Below are positions 1-8,258 of a DNA stretch of 36,252 bases, piece by piece. The DNA lies in the NCBI RefSeq assembly GCF_011752995.1, contig NZ_VWWL01000042.1:1-36252 (forward strand), given 5' to 3'. A model generated the notes under the pieces. That model did not search any database. It was given only the letters and a program-made list of their open reading frames with translations, and was not told the origin of the DNA. Source of the DNA: Burkholderia sp. Ax-1724. GTDB taxonomy: Bacteria; Pseudomonadota; Gammaproteobacteria; Burkholderiales; Burkholderiaceae. Positions within the stretch are counted from its first letter, which is position 1; every line of letters begins with the position of its first letter. The position numbers and the translations under genes were made by a program.

Positions 1-2
1 AC

Positions 3-311
3 TACACGAAGGTTCTGGAGCCGCTGGCCGACAAGCTCGGCGCGGCGCTGGGCGCCTCGCGCGCGGCGGTCGACGCGGGCTACGTGCCGAACGACTATCA
101 GGTGGGTCAGACCGGCAAGATCGTCGCGCCGCAGCTGTACGTCGCGGTCGGCATCTCGGGGGCGATCCAGCATCTGGCGGGCATGAAGGACTCGAAGGTG
201 ATCGTCGCGATCAACAAGGACGAGGAAGCGCCGATTTTCAGCGTCGCCGATTACGGTCTGGTCGGCGATCTGTTCACGCTCGTGCCGGAACTCGTGACCG
301 AACTCGGCTAA
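3..311 (+). CDS. etfA: Electron transfer flavoprotein alpha subunit, C-terminal part (5' end outside window)
   Basis: The reading frame is open from the first bases of the window to a TAA at 309-311 and encodes about 102 residues. It is the FAD-binding C-terminal domain of EtfA, with the family's hallmark stretches VGQTGKIVAPQLYVAVGISG, AIQHLAGM and VAINKDEEAPIF. EtfAB is a soluble FAD heterodimer that takes electrons from acyl-CoA dehydrogenases and passes them to ETF:quinone oxidoreductase. The next gene is an acyl-CoA dehydrogenase, a natural electron donor, although a terminator lies between them. The beginning of the gene, and presumably etfB, lies before the window. Identification is firm. 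Confidence 0.95.
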   Translation, partial: YTKVLEPLADKLGAALGASRAAVDAGYVPNDYQVGQTGKIVAPQLYVAVGISGAIQHLAGMKDSKVIVAINKDEEAPIFSVADYGLVGDLFTLVPELVTELG

Positions 312-351
312 GCGCCGCGGCGCCTGAAAAAGGCTGCCGACAGCAAGCGAA

Positions 352-386
352 GGGCGCAGGACCGATCAAGTCCCGCGCCCTTTTTT
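352..386 (+). terminator. Rho-independent terminator after etfA
   Basis: GGGCGCAGGAC (352-362) pairs with GTCCCGCGCCC (370-380) with one mismatch and is followed by six T residues (381-386). It should end the etf transcript, so the acyl-CoA dehydrogenase downstream either has its own promoter or depends on read-through. Confidence 0.8.
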
Positions 387-409
387 CATATCAAGGGAGG
401 AGAACCGAC

Positions 410-2212
410 ATGAGCTATACGGCGCCCATCAAGGACATGCTGTTCGTGATGAAAGAACTGGCCGGACTCGAAGACATCGCGACGCTGCCCGGCTTCGAGG
501 ACGCGAACCTCGACACGGCCCAGGCCGTGCTCGACGAATCGGCGAAACTGTGCGGCGAAGTGCTCGCGCCGCTGAACGTCGAGGGCGATCGCAATCCGAG
601 CAGCTGGAAGGACGGCGTCGTTACCGCGACGCCGGGTTTCAGGGACGCGTTCCGCCAGTTCGCCGAGGGCGGCTGGCAGGGCGTACAGCATCCGCTCGAC
701 TATGAAGGGCAGGGACTGCCGAAGCTGATCGCGACGCCGTGCGTCGAGATGCTGAACGCGTCGAACCTGTCGTTCGCGCTGTGTCCCCTGCTGACCGACG
801 GCGCGATCGAAGCGCTGCTGACGGCCGGCAGCGAAGCGCAGAAGCAGACCTTCGTGCCGAAGCTGATCTCGGGCGAATGGACCGGCACGATGAACCTGAC
901 CGAGCCGCAGGCCGGCTCCGATCTCGCGCTCGTGCGCACGCGCGCCGAGCCGCAGGCCGACGGTTCGTTCAGGCTGTTCGGCACGAAGATTTTCATCACG
1001 TGGGGCGAGCACGACATGGCGCAGAACATCGCGCATCTGGTGCTCGCGCGCACGCCGAACGCGCCCGAAGGCGTGAAGGGCATTTCGCTTTTCCTCGTGC
1101 CGAAGTTTCTCGTCAACGAGGACGGTTCGCTCGGCGCGCGCAACGACGTGCATTGCGTGTCGATCGAGCACAAGCTCGGCATCAAGGCGAGCCCCACCGC
1201 GGTGCTGCAGTTCGGCGATCACGGCGGCGCGATCGGCGAGTTGATCGGCGAGGAGAATCGCGGCCTCGAATACATGTTCATCATGATGAATGCCGCGCGT
1301 TTCGCGGTCGGCATGCAGGGCGTCGCGATCTCGGACCGCGCGTACCAGAAGGCCGTCGCGTATGCGAAGGAGCGCGTGCAGAGCCGTCCCGTGGATGGTT
1401 CGGCGAAGCAGTCGGTCGCGATCATCCAGCATCCGGACGTGCGCCGCATGCTGTCGACGATGCGTGGCCTCACCGAGGCATCGCGCGCGCTCGCGTATGT
1501 CGCGGCGTCGCACTGCGATCTCGCGCATCGTCATCCGGACGAAGCGACGCGTGCGCAGCATCAGGCGATCTACGAATACCTCGTGCCGATCGTGAAGGGC
1601 TGGAGCACGGAACTGTCGGTCGATGTGACGAGCCTCGGCGTGCAGGTGCATGGTGGTATGGGCTTCATCGAGGAAACGGGCGCCGCGCAGTACTACCGCG
1701 ACGCACGCATTCTGCCGATCTACGAAGGCACGACCGCGATCCAGGCGAATGATCTGATCGGCCGCAAGACGCTGCGCGACGGCGGCAAGGTTGCGAAGGA
1801 ACTGCTTGCGGGCATTGCCGGAACGGTTGAGGCGCTGGGCGCGCAGCAAGATGCACAACAGGGGCAGGCGTTTGCGTCGATGAAGACGCAGCTTGCGCAG
1901 GGGCAGCGGGCGATGAACGCGGTCGTCGATTTCGTTCTCGCGAATGCGAAGGGCGATCCGAATGCGGTGTTCGCGGGCAGCGTGCCGTATCTGAAGCTCG
2001 CGGGCATCGTGCTCGGCGGCTGGCAGATGGCGCGGGCGATGCTCGCGGCGTCGGCGCGGCGCGCCGACGATCCCGCGTTCCATGACGCGAAGATCGCGAC
2101 CGCGCGGTTCTACGCGGAGCATGTGCTGCCGCAGGCGGCGGCGCTCGAAGTGGCGATCGTCAATGCGAAGGGCGGCGAGGGCGTGCTGGCGTTGTCGGAG
2201 GATCAGTTCTGA
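410..2212 (+). CDS. Acyl-CoA dehydrogenase, ~600-residue type
   Basis: This FAD enzyme introduces the alpha,beta double bond into an acyl-CoA and passes electrons to ETF. The 600-residue protein has the usual N-terminal helical, middle beta (TEPQAGSDLALV near 164-175) and C-terminal helical domains. A further C-terminal domain of roughly 130 residues is typical of the long bacterial subfamily. The catalytic base is probably Glu439 in ILPIYEGTTAIQ, and VHGGMGFIEE near 413-422 is the C-terminal family signature. ATG 410 is preceded by a strong site, AAGGGAGGAG (393-402). It sits just after etfA, its electron acceptor. The chain length of the substrate cannot be told from sequence, so no gene symbol is given. 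Confidence 0.93.
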   Translation: MSYTAPIKDMLFVMKELAGLEDIATLPGFEDANLDTAQAVLDESAKLCGEVLAPLNVEGDRNPSSWKDGVVTATPGFRDAFRQFAEGGWQGVQHPLDYEGQGLPKLIATPCVEMLNASNLSFALCPLLTDGAIEALLTAGSEAQKQTFVPKLISGEWTGTMNLTEPQAGSDLALVRTRAEPQADGSFRLFGTKIFITWGEHDMAQNIAHLVLARTPNAPEGVKGISLFLVPKFLVNEDGSLGARNDVHCVSIEHKLGIKASPTAVLQFGDHGGAIGELIGEENRGLEYMFIMMNAARFAVGMQGVAISDRAYQKAVAYAKERVQSRPVDGSAKQSVAIIQHPDVRRMLSTMRGLTEASRALAYVAASHCDLAHRHPDEATRAQHQAIYEYLVPIVKGWSTELSVDVTSLGVQVHGGMGFIEETGAAQYYRDARILPIYEGTTAIQANDLIGRKTLRDGGKVAKELLAGIAGTVEALGAQQDAQQGQAFASMKTQLAQGQRAMNAVVDFVLANAKGDPNAVFAGSVPYLKLAGIVLGGWQMARAMLAASARRADDPAFHDAKIATARFYAEHVLPQAAALEVAIVNAKGGEGVLALSEDQF

Positions 2213-2294
2213 GCGCGGATGGGTGACGCGATCGTGGCTGGATGATCGGCGGACGTTCTCTGGATGTTCATGCTGTTCATGCCGGCTGCAATGC

Positions 2295-2326
2295 AAACGG
2301 CGCCTCGTGAGGCGCCGTTTGTTTTT
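2295..2326 (+). terminator. Terminator after acyl-CoA dehydrogenase
   Basis: AAACGGCGCCT (2295-2305) and AGGCGCCGTTT (2310-2320) form a perfect 11-bp stem with a 4-nt loop, followed by a T-rich tail. It lies between convergent genes. The minus-strand side has only a short T run, so it mainly serves the plus-strand gene. Confidence 0.85.
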
Positions 2327-2430
2327 GCGATTTGGGTTTTGCTGTTCGCACTCAGCGATGCTTGCTACGTCCGTATCAACGCATCGGCATGCCGTTCGAT
2401 GCCGAGGTCAACGTTGCTTGCGCCGCTCGA

Positions 2431-3717
2431 TCACGCATAAGCCGGCCGATGCTCGCCCGCCGTCTCACCCAGATAGCGATGCACCGACAGATCGTCGGCG
2501 CGGATGGCCGGCTGCTTGCCCGACATCAGATCGGCCAGCAACTGGCCCGAGCCGCACGACATTGTCCAGCCGAGCGTGCCATGCCCCGTGTTCAGGAACA
2601 GGTTCGGCACCGGCGTGCGGCCGACGATCGGCGTGCCGTCCGGCGTCATCGGCCGCAGACCGGTCCAGAAGGTCGCCTTCGACGTATCGCCGCCGCCCGG
2701 GAACAGGTCGTTCACGCACAGTTCGAGCGTTTCGCGGCGCGCCTGGCGCAGCGATTTGTCGAAGCCGACGATCTCGGCCATGCCGCCGACGCGAATCCGG
2801 TCGTCGAAGCGCGTGATCGCGATCTTGTAGGTCTCGTCGAGCACCGTCGACACCGGCGCGGCCGCCGCATCGACGATCGGCGCGGTGATCGAGTAACCCT
2901 TCAGCGGATAGACCGGAATCTTCACGATGCCGTCGAGGAAGCGCGTCGAGTACGAGCCGAGCGCGACCACGAACGAATCCGCACGCACCAGTTCGCCGCT
3001 GCATTGCACGCCGGCGATGCGGCCGCCCGCCATCGCGAGCGCGTCGATCGGCGTGTTGTAGCGGAACTTGACGCCGAGTTCTTCGGCGAGCGCGGCCAGG
3101 CGCGTCGTGAACATCTGGCAGTCGCCGGTTTCGTCGCCGGGCAGACGCAGGCCGCCCGTGAGCTTGTGCGATACCGCGGCAAGCGCCGGTTCGGCCTGTG
3201 CGAGTTCGGCCGCCGACAGCAGTTCGTACGGCACATTGGCGTCCTGCAGCACGGCGATGTCTTTCGCGGCGCCGTCGAACTGCTGCTGCGTGCGGAACAC
3301 CTGCAGCGTGCCGCCGGTGCGGCCTTCGTAGCGGATACCGGTGTCGGCGCGCAGCGCCTGTAGACAATCGCGGCTGTATTCGGCGAGGCGCACCATGCGG
3401 CTCTTGTTCACCGCGTAGCGCGACGCCGTGCAGTTTTGCAGCATCTGCCACATCCATTGCAGCTGGAACGCCGTGCCGTCGAGACGGATCGCGAGCGGCG
3501 CATGCTTCTGGAACATCCACTTGACGGCCTTCAGCGGCACGCCCGGCGCAGCCCACGGCGACGCATAGCCCGGCGAGATCTGGCCCGCGTTGGCGAAACT
3601 GGTTTCGAGCGCCGGGCCGGCCTCGCGGTCGATGACGGTCACCTCGTGACCCGCGCGCACAAGATAGTACGCACTCGTCACGCCGACCACGCCACTGCCC
3701 AAAACGACGACTCGCAT
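2431..3717 (-). CDS. dadA: D-amino acid dehydrogenase (DadA)
   Basis: DadA is a membrane-associated FAD dehydrogenase that deaminates D-amino acids, chiefly D-alanine, to 2-oxo acids and feeds electrons to the respiratory chain. The 428-residue protein opens with a Rossmann FAD motif (VVVLGSGVVGVTSAYYLVRA, residues 3-22). It carries the DAO fold and ends with the conserved TGLRPMTPDGTPIVGRT and LNTGHGTLGWTMSCGSG segments, which place it in the DadA branch. Length matches the family (about 430). The divergent neighbour is an Lrp-type regulator, and Lrp/AsnC proteins commonly control alanine catabolism, so direct control through the shared intergenic region is likely but inferred. Confidence 0.95.
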   Translation of the reverse strand: MRVVVLGSGVVGVTSAYYLVRAGHEVTVIDREAGPALETSFANAGQISPGYASPWAAPGVPLKAVKWMFQKHAPLAIRLDGTAFQLQWMWQMLQNCTASRYAVNKSRMVRLAEYSRDCLQALRADTGIRYEGRTGGTLQVFRTQQQFDGAAKDIAVLQDANVPYELLSAAELAQAEPALAAVSHKLTGGLRLPGDETGDCQMFTTRLAALAEELGVKFRYNTPIDALAMAGGRIAGVQCSGELVRADSFVVALGSYSTRFLDGIVKIPVYPLKGYSITAPIVDAAAAPVSTVLDETYKIAITRFDDRIRVGGMAEIVGFDKSLRQARRETLELCVNDLFPGGGDTSKATFWTGLRPMTPDGTPIVGRTPVPNLFLNTGHGTLGWTMSCGSGQLLADLMSGKQPAIRADDLSVHRYLGETAGEHRPAYA

Positions 3718-3909
3718 AGCTGCTCCAGATATTTCAGAAAGGTGAGTAGGGCGGTGGCGTTCGCCGGCGGTGTCGAGTTGGCTCGATTCACGTTCAACTC
3801 GTCAGTGCTAACCCGAGGTGTAACGCGGTTTGCCCAGTGTTAACCGCTATACTATTAACAGCCCGTCAGGTTTTGTTATCGTATTTTCATCATTTTCAGA
3901 AAAAACATC
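3718..3909. promoter_or_regulatory. Divergent dadA/lrp control region with inverted repeat
   Basis: This 192-bp region is more AT-rich than its surroundings and separates two divergent genes. TGTTAA (3838-3843) and TTAACA (3855-3860) form an inverted repeat spaced by 11 bp, a plausible dimer site. A possible lrp promoter is TTAACA (3855-3860), 16 bp, then TATCGT (3877-3882), so the repeat would overlap its -35 box. No clear dadA promoter could be picked. Binding by the neighbouring Lrp protein is inferred from context only. Confidence 0.45.
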
Positions 3910-4398
3910 ATGCGTACACAGCGCCAGCCCGTGCGGGCCCTCGACAAGCTCGATCACAAGATCCTGCGGCTCCTGCAGCAGGACGGCCGGATGGCGATGA
4001 AGGACCTCGCGGAGCAGGTCGGGCTGTCGGTGACGCCGTGCATCGAGCGCGTCAAGCGCATGGAGCGCGACGGCGTGATCATGGGCTACCACGCGCGTGT
4101 GAACCCCGCCGAGCTGGGCGCGGCGCTGCTCGTGTTCGTCGAGATCACGCTCGACCACAAGAGCGGCAACATGTTCGACCAGTTCCGGCGCGAGGTGCAG
4201 AAGATCCCCGAGGTACTCGAGTGCCATCTCGTCTCGGGCGACTTCGACTATCTGATCAAGGCGCGCATTGGCGAGATGGCCGACTACCGTAAGCTGCTCG
4301 GCGACATCCTGCTGCAGCTGCCGGGCGCGGTGCAGTCGAAGAGCTATGTGGTGATGGAGGAGATCAAGGAGACGCTGACGATCGCGGTGGGCGAGTAG
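3910..4398 (+). CDS. lrp: Lrp/AsnC family transcriptional regulator
   Basis: The 162-residue protein is the length of E. coli Lrp (164). It has an N-terminal winged helix-turn-helix (LDKLDHKILRLLQQDGRMAM, then LAEQVGLSVTPCIERVKRME) and a C-terminal RAM/AsnC ligand-sensing domain with LLVFVEITL, ECHLVSGDFDYL and YRKLLGDILLQLPGV. These blocks are very close to enterobacterial Lrp rather than AsnC. Such proteins form octamers or hexadecamers and respond to leucine or alanine. It is divergent from dadA, its likely target. ATG 3910 has only a weak A-rich leader instead of a clear Shine-Dalgarno sequence. Other starts upstream are not convincing. Confidence 0.9.
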   Translation: MRTQRQPVRALDKLDHKILRLLQQDGRMAMKDLAEQVGLSVTPCIERVKRMERDGVIMGYHARVNPAELGAALLVFVEITLDHKSGNMFDQFRREVQKIPEVLECHLVSGDFDYLIKARIGEMADYRKLLGDILLQLPGAVQSKSYVVMEEIKETLTIAVGE

Positions 4399-4483
4399 CG
4401 GCTTCTAGGCGGCACAAGAGGGAATAAAGGCGCAAGGGCGCGCGGCGGCTTCAGCGCCCAGTTCGCGGGCGTGGAAACAACGC

Positions 4484-4518
4484 TCGACAAACGGCGTAAA
4501 CACTGTATATTTATACAG
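4484..4518 (+). promoter_or_regulatory. LexA (SOS) box over a sigma-70-like promoter
   Basis: CTGTATATTTATACAG (4503-4518) fits the gammaproteobacterial/betaproteobacterial LexA consensus CTGT-N8-ACAG with an AT-rich centre. It differs from the canonical CTG(TA)5CAG at only one inner base. A possible -35 is TCGACA (4484-4489), followed by 16 bp and a -10 TATATT (4506-4511) that lies inside the box, the normal arrangement for repression. The start site would be near 4518, about 60 nt before the radical SAM gene. The motif is seen directly; LexA control is inferred. Confidence 0.75.
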
Positions 4519-4538
4519 GTATTTTGCGCCGTTTTTTT
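4489..4538 (+). terminator. Terminator after lrp, with a LexA box as its upper stem
   Basis: Bases 4489-4500 pair with 4523-4534 in a 12-bp stem that includes one G-U pair. A small internal loop follows, then a 7-bp upper stem, CTGTATA (4503-4509) with TATACAG (4512-4518). The right arm runs into seven T residues (4532-4538). It is a convincing intrinsic terminator for lrp. The upper stem is identical with the LexA-like palindrome, so the same DNA seems to serve two roles. Confidence 0.7.
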
Positions 4539-4578
4539 GTTTGGACGTGCGTTTGTGTAGCTCTTGCCGTGGCCTGCC

Positions 4579-5724
4579 GTGACCGATCCCGACACCTCTT
4601 CCATTCCCGAATTTCCGATTGCGCCGCCTGCGCCTCGCAAGGGGCGCGGGGCGGTGACGAACCTGCAAGGCCGCTACGAAGTCGACCAGCGCGAAGCGGT
4701 CGACGACGGCTGGCTGCCGGGCGCCACGGAAGACGGCGAGCCGAGGGCGCTGCGCACGCAGGTGTTCGAGGAGCGCGCCAGGACCATCCTCACGCGCAAT
4801 GCGTCGCCGGATATTCCGTTCGGCGTGTCGTTGAATCCGTATCGCGGCTGCGAGCATGGCTGCATCTATTGCTTTGCGCGGCCGACGCACAGTTATCTGG
4901 GACTGTCGCCGGGGCTCGACTTCGAAAGCCGTATCTACGCGAAGATCAATGCGCCGGAATTGCTCGAACGCGAGCTGTCGAAGAAGTCCTATGTGCCGGA
5001 GCCGATTGCGCTCGGCGTGGCCACCGACGCATGGCAGCCGGCCGAACGCGACTTGCGCCTGACGCGCCGTGTGATCGAAGTGCTCAGCGAACGCAGCCAG
5101 CCGTTCGCGGCGATCACCAAGTCGTCGCTGATCGAGCGCGACATCGACCTGCTCGCGCCGATGGCCGCGCGCGGGCAATTCATGGCGGCGATCACGATCA
5201 CCACGCTCGATGCCGACATCGCGCGCACGCTCGAACCGCGCGCGGCCACGCCGTCGCGCCGTCTGCGCGCTATCCGTACGCTGAGCGAGGCCGGCATTCC
5301 GGTGGGCGTCAGCATTGCGCCGGTCATCCCGTTCGTCACCGAACCGGACATGGAGCGCGTGCTCGAAGCCTGCGCGCAAGCCGGTGCCAGCAACGCGAGC
5401 TATATCGTGCTGCGTTTGCCGTGGGAAGTCGCGCCGCTCTTCAAGGATTGGCTGAGCGCGCATTTTCCCGACCGGGCCGAGCGGGTCATGAGCCGCGTGC
5501 GCGACATGCGCGGCGGCAAAGACTACGACTCGTCGTTTTCGACGCGCATGAAAGGAGAGGGTTTATGGGCGGACATGCTCAAGCAGCGTTTTCACCAGAC
5601 CGTGCGCCGTTTGGGGCTGAACGGGCGCGACCGGGGCATTCTCGACATGTCGCACTTCCGGCGGGGCGAGCCATCGCGTGAGCGGGAAGCGTCACACGAC
5701 AATCCGCAATTGAGGCTGTTTTAG
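4579..5724 (+). CDS. PA0069-family radical SAM protein (SplB-related)
   Basis: A 381-residue radical SAM enzyme of the COG1533 group, which includes spore photoproduct lyase. The iron-sulfur motif CX3CX2C is CEHGCIYC (residues 91-98), preceded by GVSLNPYRG. It is followed by FARPTHSYLGL and FESRIYAK, typical of the PA0069 subgroup. GTG 4579 is chosen because it lies downstream of the predicted promoter; TTG 4564 is also possible, and neither has a clear ribosome binding site. The substrate is unknown. The LexA box in front, together with kinship to a DNA photoproduct repair enzyme, suggests a DNA-damage role. Its end is 29 bp from the convergent TM2 gene. Confidence 0.85.
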   Translation: MTDPDTSSIPEFPIAPPAPRKGRGAVTNLQGRYEVDQREAVDDGWLPGATEDGEPRALRTQVFEERARTILTRNASPDIPFGVSLNPYRGCEHGCIYCFARPTHSYLGLSPGLDFESRIYAKINAPELLERELSKKSYVPEPIALGVATDAWQPAERDLRLTRRVIEVLSERSQPFAAITKSSLIERDIDLLAPMAARGQFMAAITITTLDADIARTLEPRAATPSRRLRAIRTLSEAGIPVGVSIAPVIPFVTEPDMERVLEACAQAGASNASYIVLRLPWEVAPLFKDWLSAHFPDRAERVMSRVRDMRGGKDYDSSFSTRMKGEGLWADMLKQRFHQTVRRLGLNGRDRGILDMSHFRRGEPSREREASHDNPQLRLF

Positions 5725-5753
5725 CGCGGTGCCTGGAACCCGCCCGCTGGCCG

Positions 5754-6221
5754 TTACTGCGAGAGCGCCTTGGCCGCTTCCACCTGACTCTCGAAGTAGG
5801 TCTGGAACGAGACGGCGAGGCCGGTCATCAGCAGGAACGCGCCGATCAGCAGCGAAAAGATGACGATGAAAATGACCGTCCAGCCGGAGCGGCTTTTGCG
5901 TTGGGTGTGGGCGTTGAACTGCGCGTCCCATTTCTGATCCGGACGCAGCCCGTAGACGAGCGCGGCAAGAAACGCGGCGAAAAGCGAAATGGCGCCGATG
6001 GTCGCGAGCACCCAGCCGAGTATCGACGCGCGCTCGGTGGCGATCAGCAACATCACGCCGGGAATGCCGATCAGCGTGCCGATCAGATGCGCCCAGCCGT
6101 AAATGTCCCGGGTGCCGTACAGATAGAAGCGATGGGCGCCGAGGCTGCCGAAAAGGAACGCGAGCGCGGCGGTAATGGTCTTGGATCTGAAGCGCGGGGA
6201 AGTCGAGGCAGCGGTGGACAT
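5754..6221 (-). CDS. TM2-domain membrane protein
   Basis: A 155-residue integral membrane protein. Residues 13-60 form a TM2 domain: a hydrophobic helix with FGSLGAHRFYLYG, then a second helix (LIGTLIGIPGVMLLIA). Further membrane helices lie at about 68-92 (WVLATIGAISLFAAFLAALVYGL) and 114-140 (WTVIFIVIFSLLIGAFLLMTGLAV). The function of bacterial TM2 proteins is unknown. ATG 6221 is the first plausible start; no good ribosome binding site is visible. It is convergent with the radical SAM gene and downstream of the sugar dehydrogenase on the same strand, separated by about 290 bp that hold nothing recognisable. Confidence 0.75.
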   Translation of the reverse strand: MSTAASTSPRFRSKTITAALAFLFGSLGAHRFYLYGTRDIYGWAHLIGTLIGIPGVMLLIATERASILGWVLATIGAISLFAAFLAALVYGLRPDQKWDAQFNAHTQRKSRSGWTVIFIVIFSLLIGAFLLMTGLAVSFQTYFESQVEAAKALSQ

Positions 6222-6513
6222 GGACGCGTGGGCAGAATGACGGGCGGTCGAAAGGAGCGGCAGGAGCGGCGCGCCGCATGGCGCGGACCGACGCGCATTC
6301 TACGCCTGCCGCGCGCGGGAGGTCACATTGCGACTAGGCGCGGGGCTGAAGGCGGGTAGGGAGCCGGCCGTGAGGGCTGAACGTTTGTGTAAGGGTGTTT
6401 GCGGCAACGCAGACGTCTCGTGCGGACGGATTTTCTTCGGCGCGGCCCGCAGGTTTGGCGGGTGCTGCAGAGGGGCTGCCCTCGGGGTTGTCGGGCAAGC
6501 CTGCGAACGATCG

Positions 6514-7698
6514 CTAAGGCGACGAATACGTCACGCGATAGATCGCGCCGGCGTAATCGTCGCTGATCAGCAGCGAGCCGTCGGGCAGCGGCAGCACGTC
6601 GGCGGGACGGCCCCAGACGGTTTCGCCCGGTTGTAGCCAGCCTTCGGCAAAGACTTCCTGGCGCGCGTTGCCGCCGTCCGGATCGGCGATCACGCGCACG
6701 ACGCGGTAGCCGGACTTCTTGCTGCGATTCCAGGAGCCGTGTTCGGCGATGAAAATGTTGTTGCGGTAGTCGGCCGGAAACATCGCGCCGTCGTAAAAAC
6801 GCATGCCGAGCGCGGCTACGTGCGCGCCGAGCTTGGCGACGGGCGGTGTGAACTCGCTGCACGCGTGGTCCTTACCGAATTCGGGGTCGGGCGTGTCGCC
6901 GCCGTGACAGTAGGGAAAGCCGAAATTCATCCCGAGCCGCGGCGCGCGGCTCAGCTTATCGCTCGGGATGTCGTCGCCGAGCAGGTCGCGGCCGTTGTCG
7001 GTGAACCACAGTTCGTGCGTGACGGGGTGCCACGCGAAGCCGACCGAATTGCGTATGCCGCGCGCCACGACTTCATAGTGGTTGCCGTCGGGGTCCATGC
7101 GGCCGATCAGGGCGAACCGGTTCGGGTCCCTGTCGCAGATGTTGCACGGCGCGCCTTGCGGCACGTAGAGCTTGCCGTCCGGGCCGAACGCGATGAATTT
7201 CCAGCCGTGATGCGTCTCCGTGGGCAGCTTGTCGGTAATGATGACGGGCTTTGGCGGATCGCCGAGATGGGAGTCGATCGCATCGAAGCGCACGATCTTC
7301 GACACGGCGGATACATACAGCGCGCCGTCGTGCCATGCGATGCCAGCCGGCATCTGCAGGCCGGAAGCGATGATGTGGCGGCCCGTCACGCGGCCGTTGC
7401 GCAGTTCGAGCGCGTAGACGTGCCCGTCGAGACTGCCGACATAAAGAATGCCCTTCGGCGAGAGCGTCATTGCGCGTGCGCTCGGCACTTCATCCGACAA
7501 TACTTCGATGTGAAAGCCCCGCGGCAGTCTGATTTTCTCGATGGGCAGCGAGGCCGCCGCTGTCAGTGTCTGTGTGGCGAGCACGGCTGTGGCTGCGAGG
7601 CGCGGAATCCGGCTGCGCACCATGCGGGCAAGCCCCGTCAAGCGTGCCAGAAAGAGAAAAAAAGCGGGCAGAAACGGAGTGGGCTGCGGGCGTTTCAC
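6514..7698 (-). CDS. Exported PQQ-dependent sugar dehydrogenase (L-sorbosone dehydrogenase family)
   Basis: A six-bladed beta-propeller dehydrogenase of the glucose/sorbosone dehydrogenase family, expected to oxidise aldoses or aldehydes in the periplasm with PQQ as cofactor. Seen are LPRGFHIEVLSDEVPSARAM, ARGIRNSVGFAWHP, LWFTDNGRDLLGDD, MNFGFPYCHGG and IAEHGSWNRSKKSGYRV, all typical of the sorbosone-dehydrogenase-like branch. The start chosen is GTG 7698, which has GAAGGA six bases upstream. ATG 7725 or ATG 7623 (MVRSRIPRLAATAVLATQTL) are alternatives, and both leave an N-terminal export signal. The true substrate cannot be read from the sequence. Confidence 0.8.
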   Translation of the reverse strand: MKRPQPTPFLPAFFLFLARLTGLARMVRSRIPRLAATAVLATQTLTAAASLPIEKIRLPRGFHIEVLSDEVPSARAMTLSPKGILYVGSLDGHVYALELRNGRVTGRHIIASGLQMPAGIAWHDGALYVSAVSKIVRFDAIDSHLGDPPKPVIITDKLPTETHHGWKFIAFGPDGKLYVPQGAPCNICDRDPNRFALIGRMDPDGNHYEVVARGIRNSVGFAWHPVTHELWFTDNGRDLLGDDIPSDKLSRAPRLGMNFGFPYCHGGDTPDPEFGKDHACSEFTPPVAKLGAHVAALGMRFYDGAMFPADYRNNIFIAEHGSWNRSKKSGYRVVRVIADPDGGNARQEVFAEGWLQPGETVWGRPADVLPLPDGSLLISDDYAGAIYRVTYSSP

Positions 7699-7795
7699 GG
7701 GCGATCCTTCAGGTATTTCGGGCATTTGGGCGGGTTCGCGAGCCCGCGATGGGGGGCCGGCGCAGCCGCATTGCTCAGTTTATCCCGGTAAGTGT

Positions 7796-7824
7796 TTGTT
7801 ATGGCGTCGGTTTCCCGCTATAAT
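7796..7824 (+). promoter_or_regulatory. Sigma-70 promoter of the rpsP operon
   Basis: TTGTTA (7796-7801) and a consensus TATAAT (7819-7824) are separated by the optimal 17 bp. Transcription would start near 7831, giving a leader of about 40 nt before rpsP. This is the best sigma-70 promoter in the window and suits a ribosomal protein operon. Confidence 0.8.
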
Positions 7825-7869
7825 CGCGTGTTTCAGTCGTTCCGCACCCCGGTTTTCAAGGATTCTAAT

Positions 7870-8124
7870 ATGGTCATCATCCGCTTGGCTCGTGGCGGCT
7901 CCAAGAAGCGCCCGTTCTACAACATCGTCGCTACCGACTCGCGCAGCCGTCGTGACGGCCGCTTCATCGAGCGCGTCGGCTTCTACAACCCGGTCGCTAC
8001 GAAGGGCGAGTCCCTGCGTATCGCTCAGGACCGCCTCACGTACTGGCAAGGCGTTGGCGCGCAACTGTCGCCGACCGTCGAGCGCCTCGTGAAGGAAGCG
8101 CAAAAGGCGCAGCCGGCTGCCTGA
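7870..8124 (+). CDS. rpsP: 30S ribosomal protein S16
   Basis: The 84-residue protein begins MVIIRLARGGSKKRPFYNIV and continues with DGRFIERVGFYNP, the unmistakable S16 sequence at its usual length. S16 binds 16S rRNA and is needed for 30S assembly. ATG 7870 is the only start that gives the conserved N-terminus; the open frame upstream overlaps the promoter. It is the first gene of the rpsP-rimM-trmD-rplS operon, a widely conserved order. Confidence 0.98.
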   Translation: MVIIRLARGGSKKRPFYNIVATDSRSRRDGRFIERVGFYNPVATKGESLRIAQDRLTYWQGVGAQLSPTVERLVKEAQKAQPAA

Positions 8125-8258
8125 TATGGCGGTCCGCATGCGTATCGTCGTCGGTTCGGCCGGCGGCTCGCGCAGCTTGCGTGGGCAGTCCGATACGTAC
8201 ATTGTTTTACTGAAGCAGACGGCGAAGTCGTCTTCGAGGCTATCTCCGGGTTTATCTC

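Noticed and set aside
386..2296. Long open frame on the minus strand across the acyl-CoA dehydrogenase
   Set aside because: It is antisense to a clearly recognised gene. Its product is Arg/His-rich with no family features, as expected from high-GC third-position bias.
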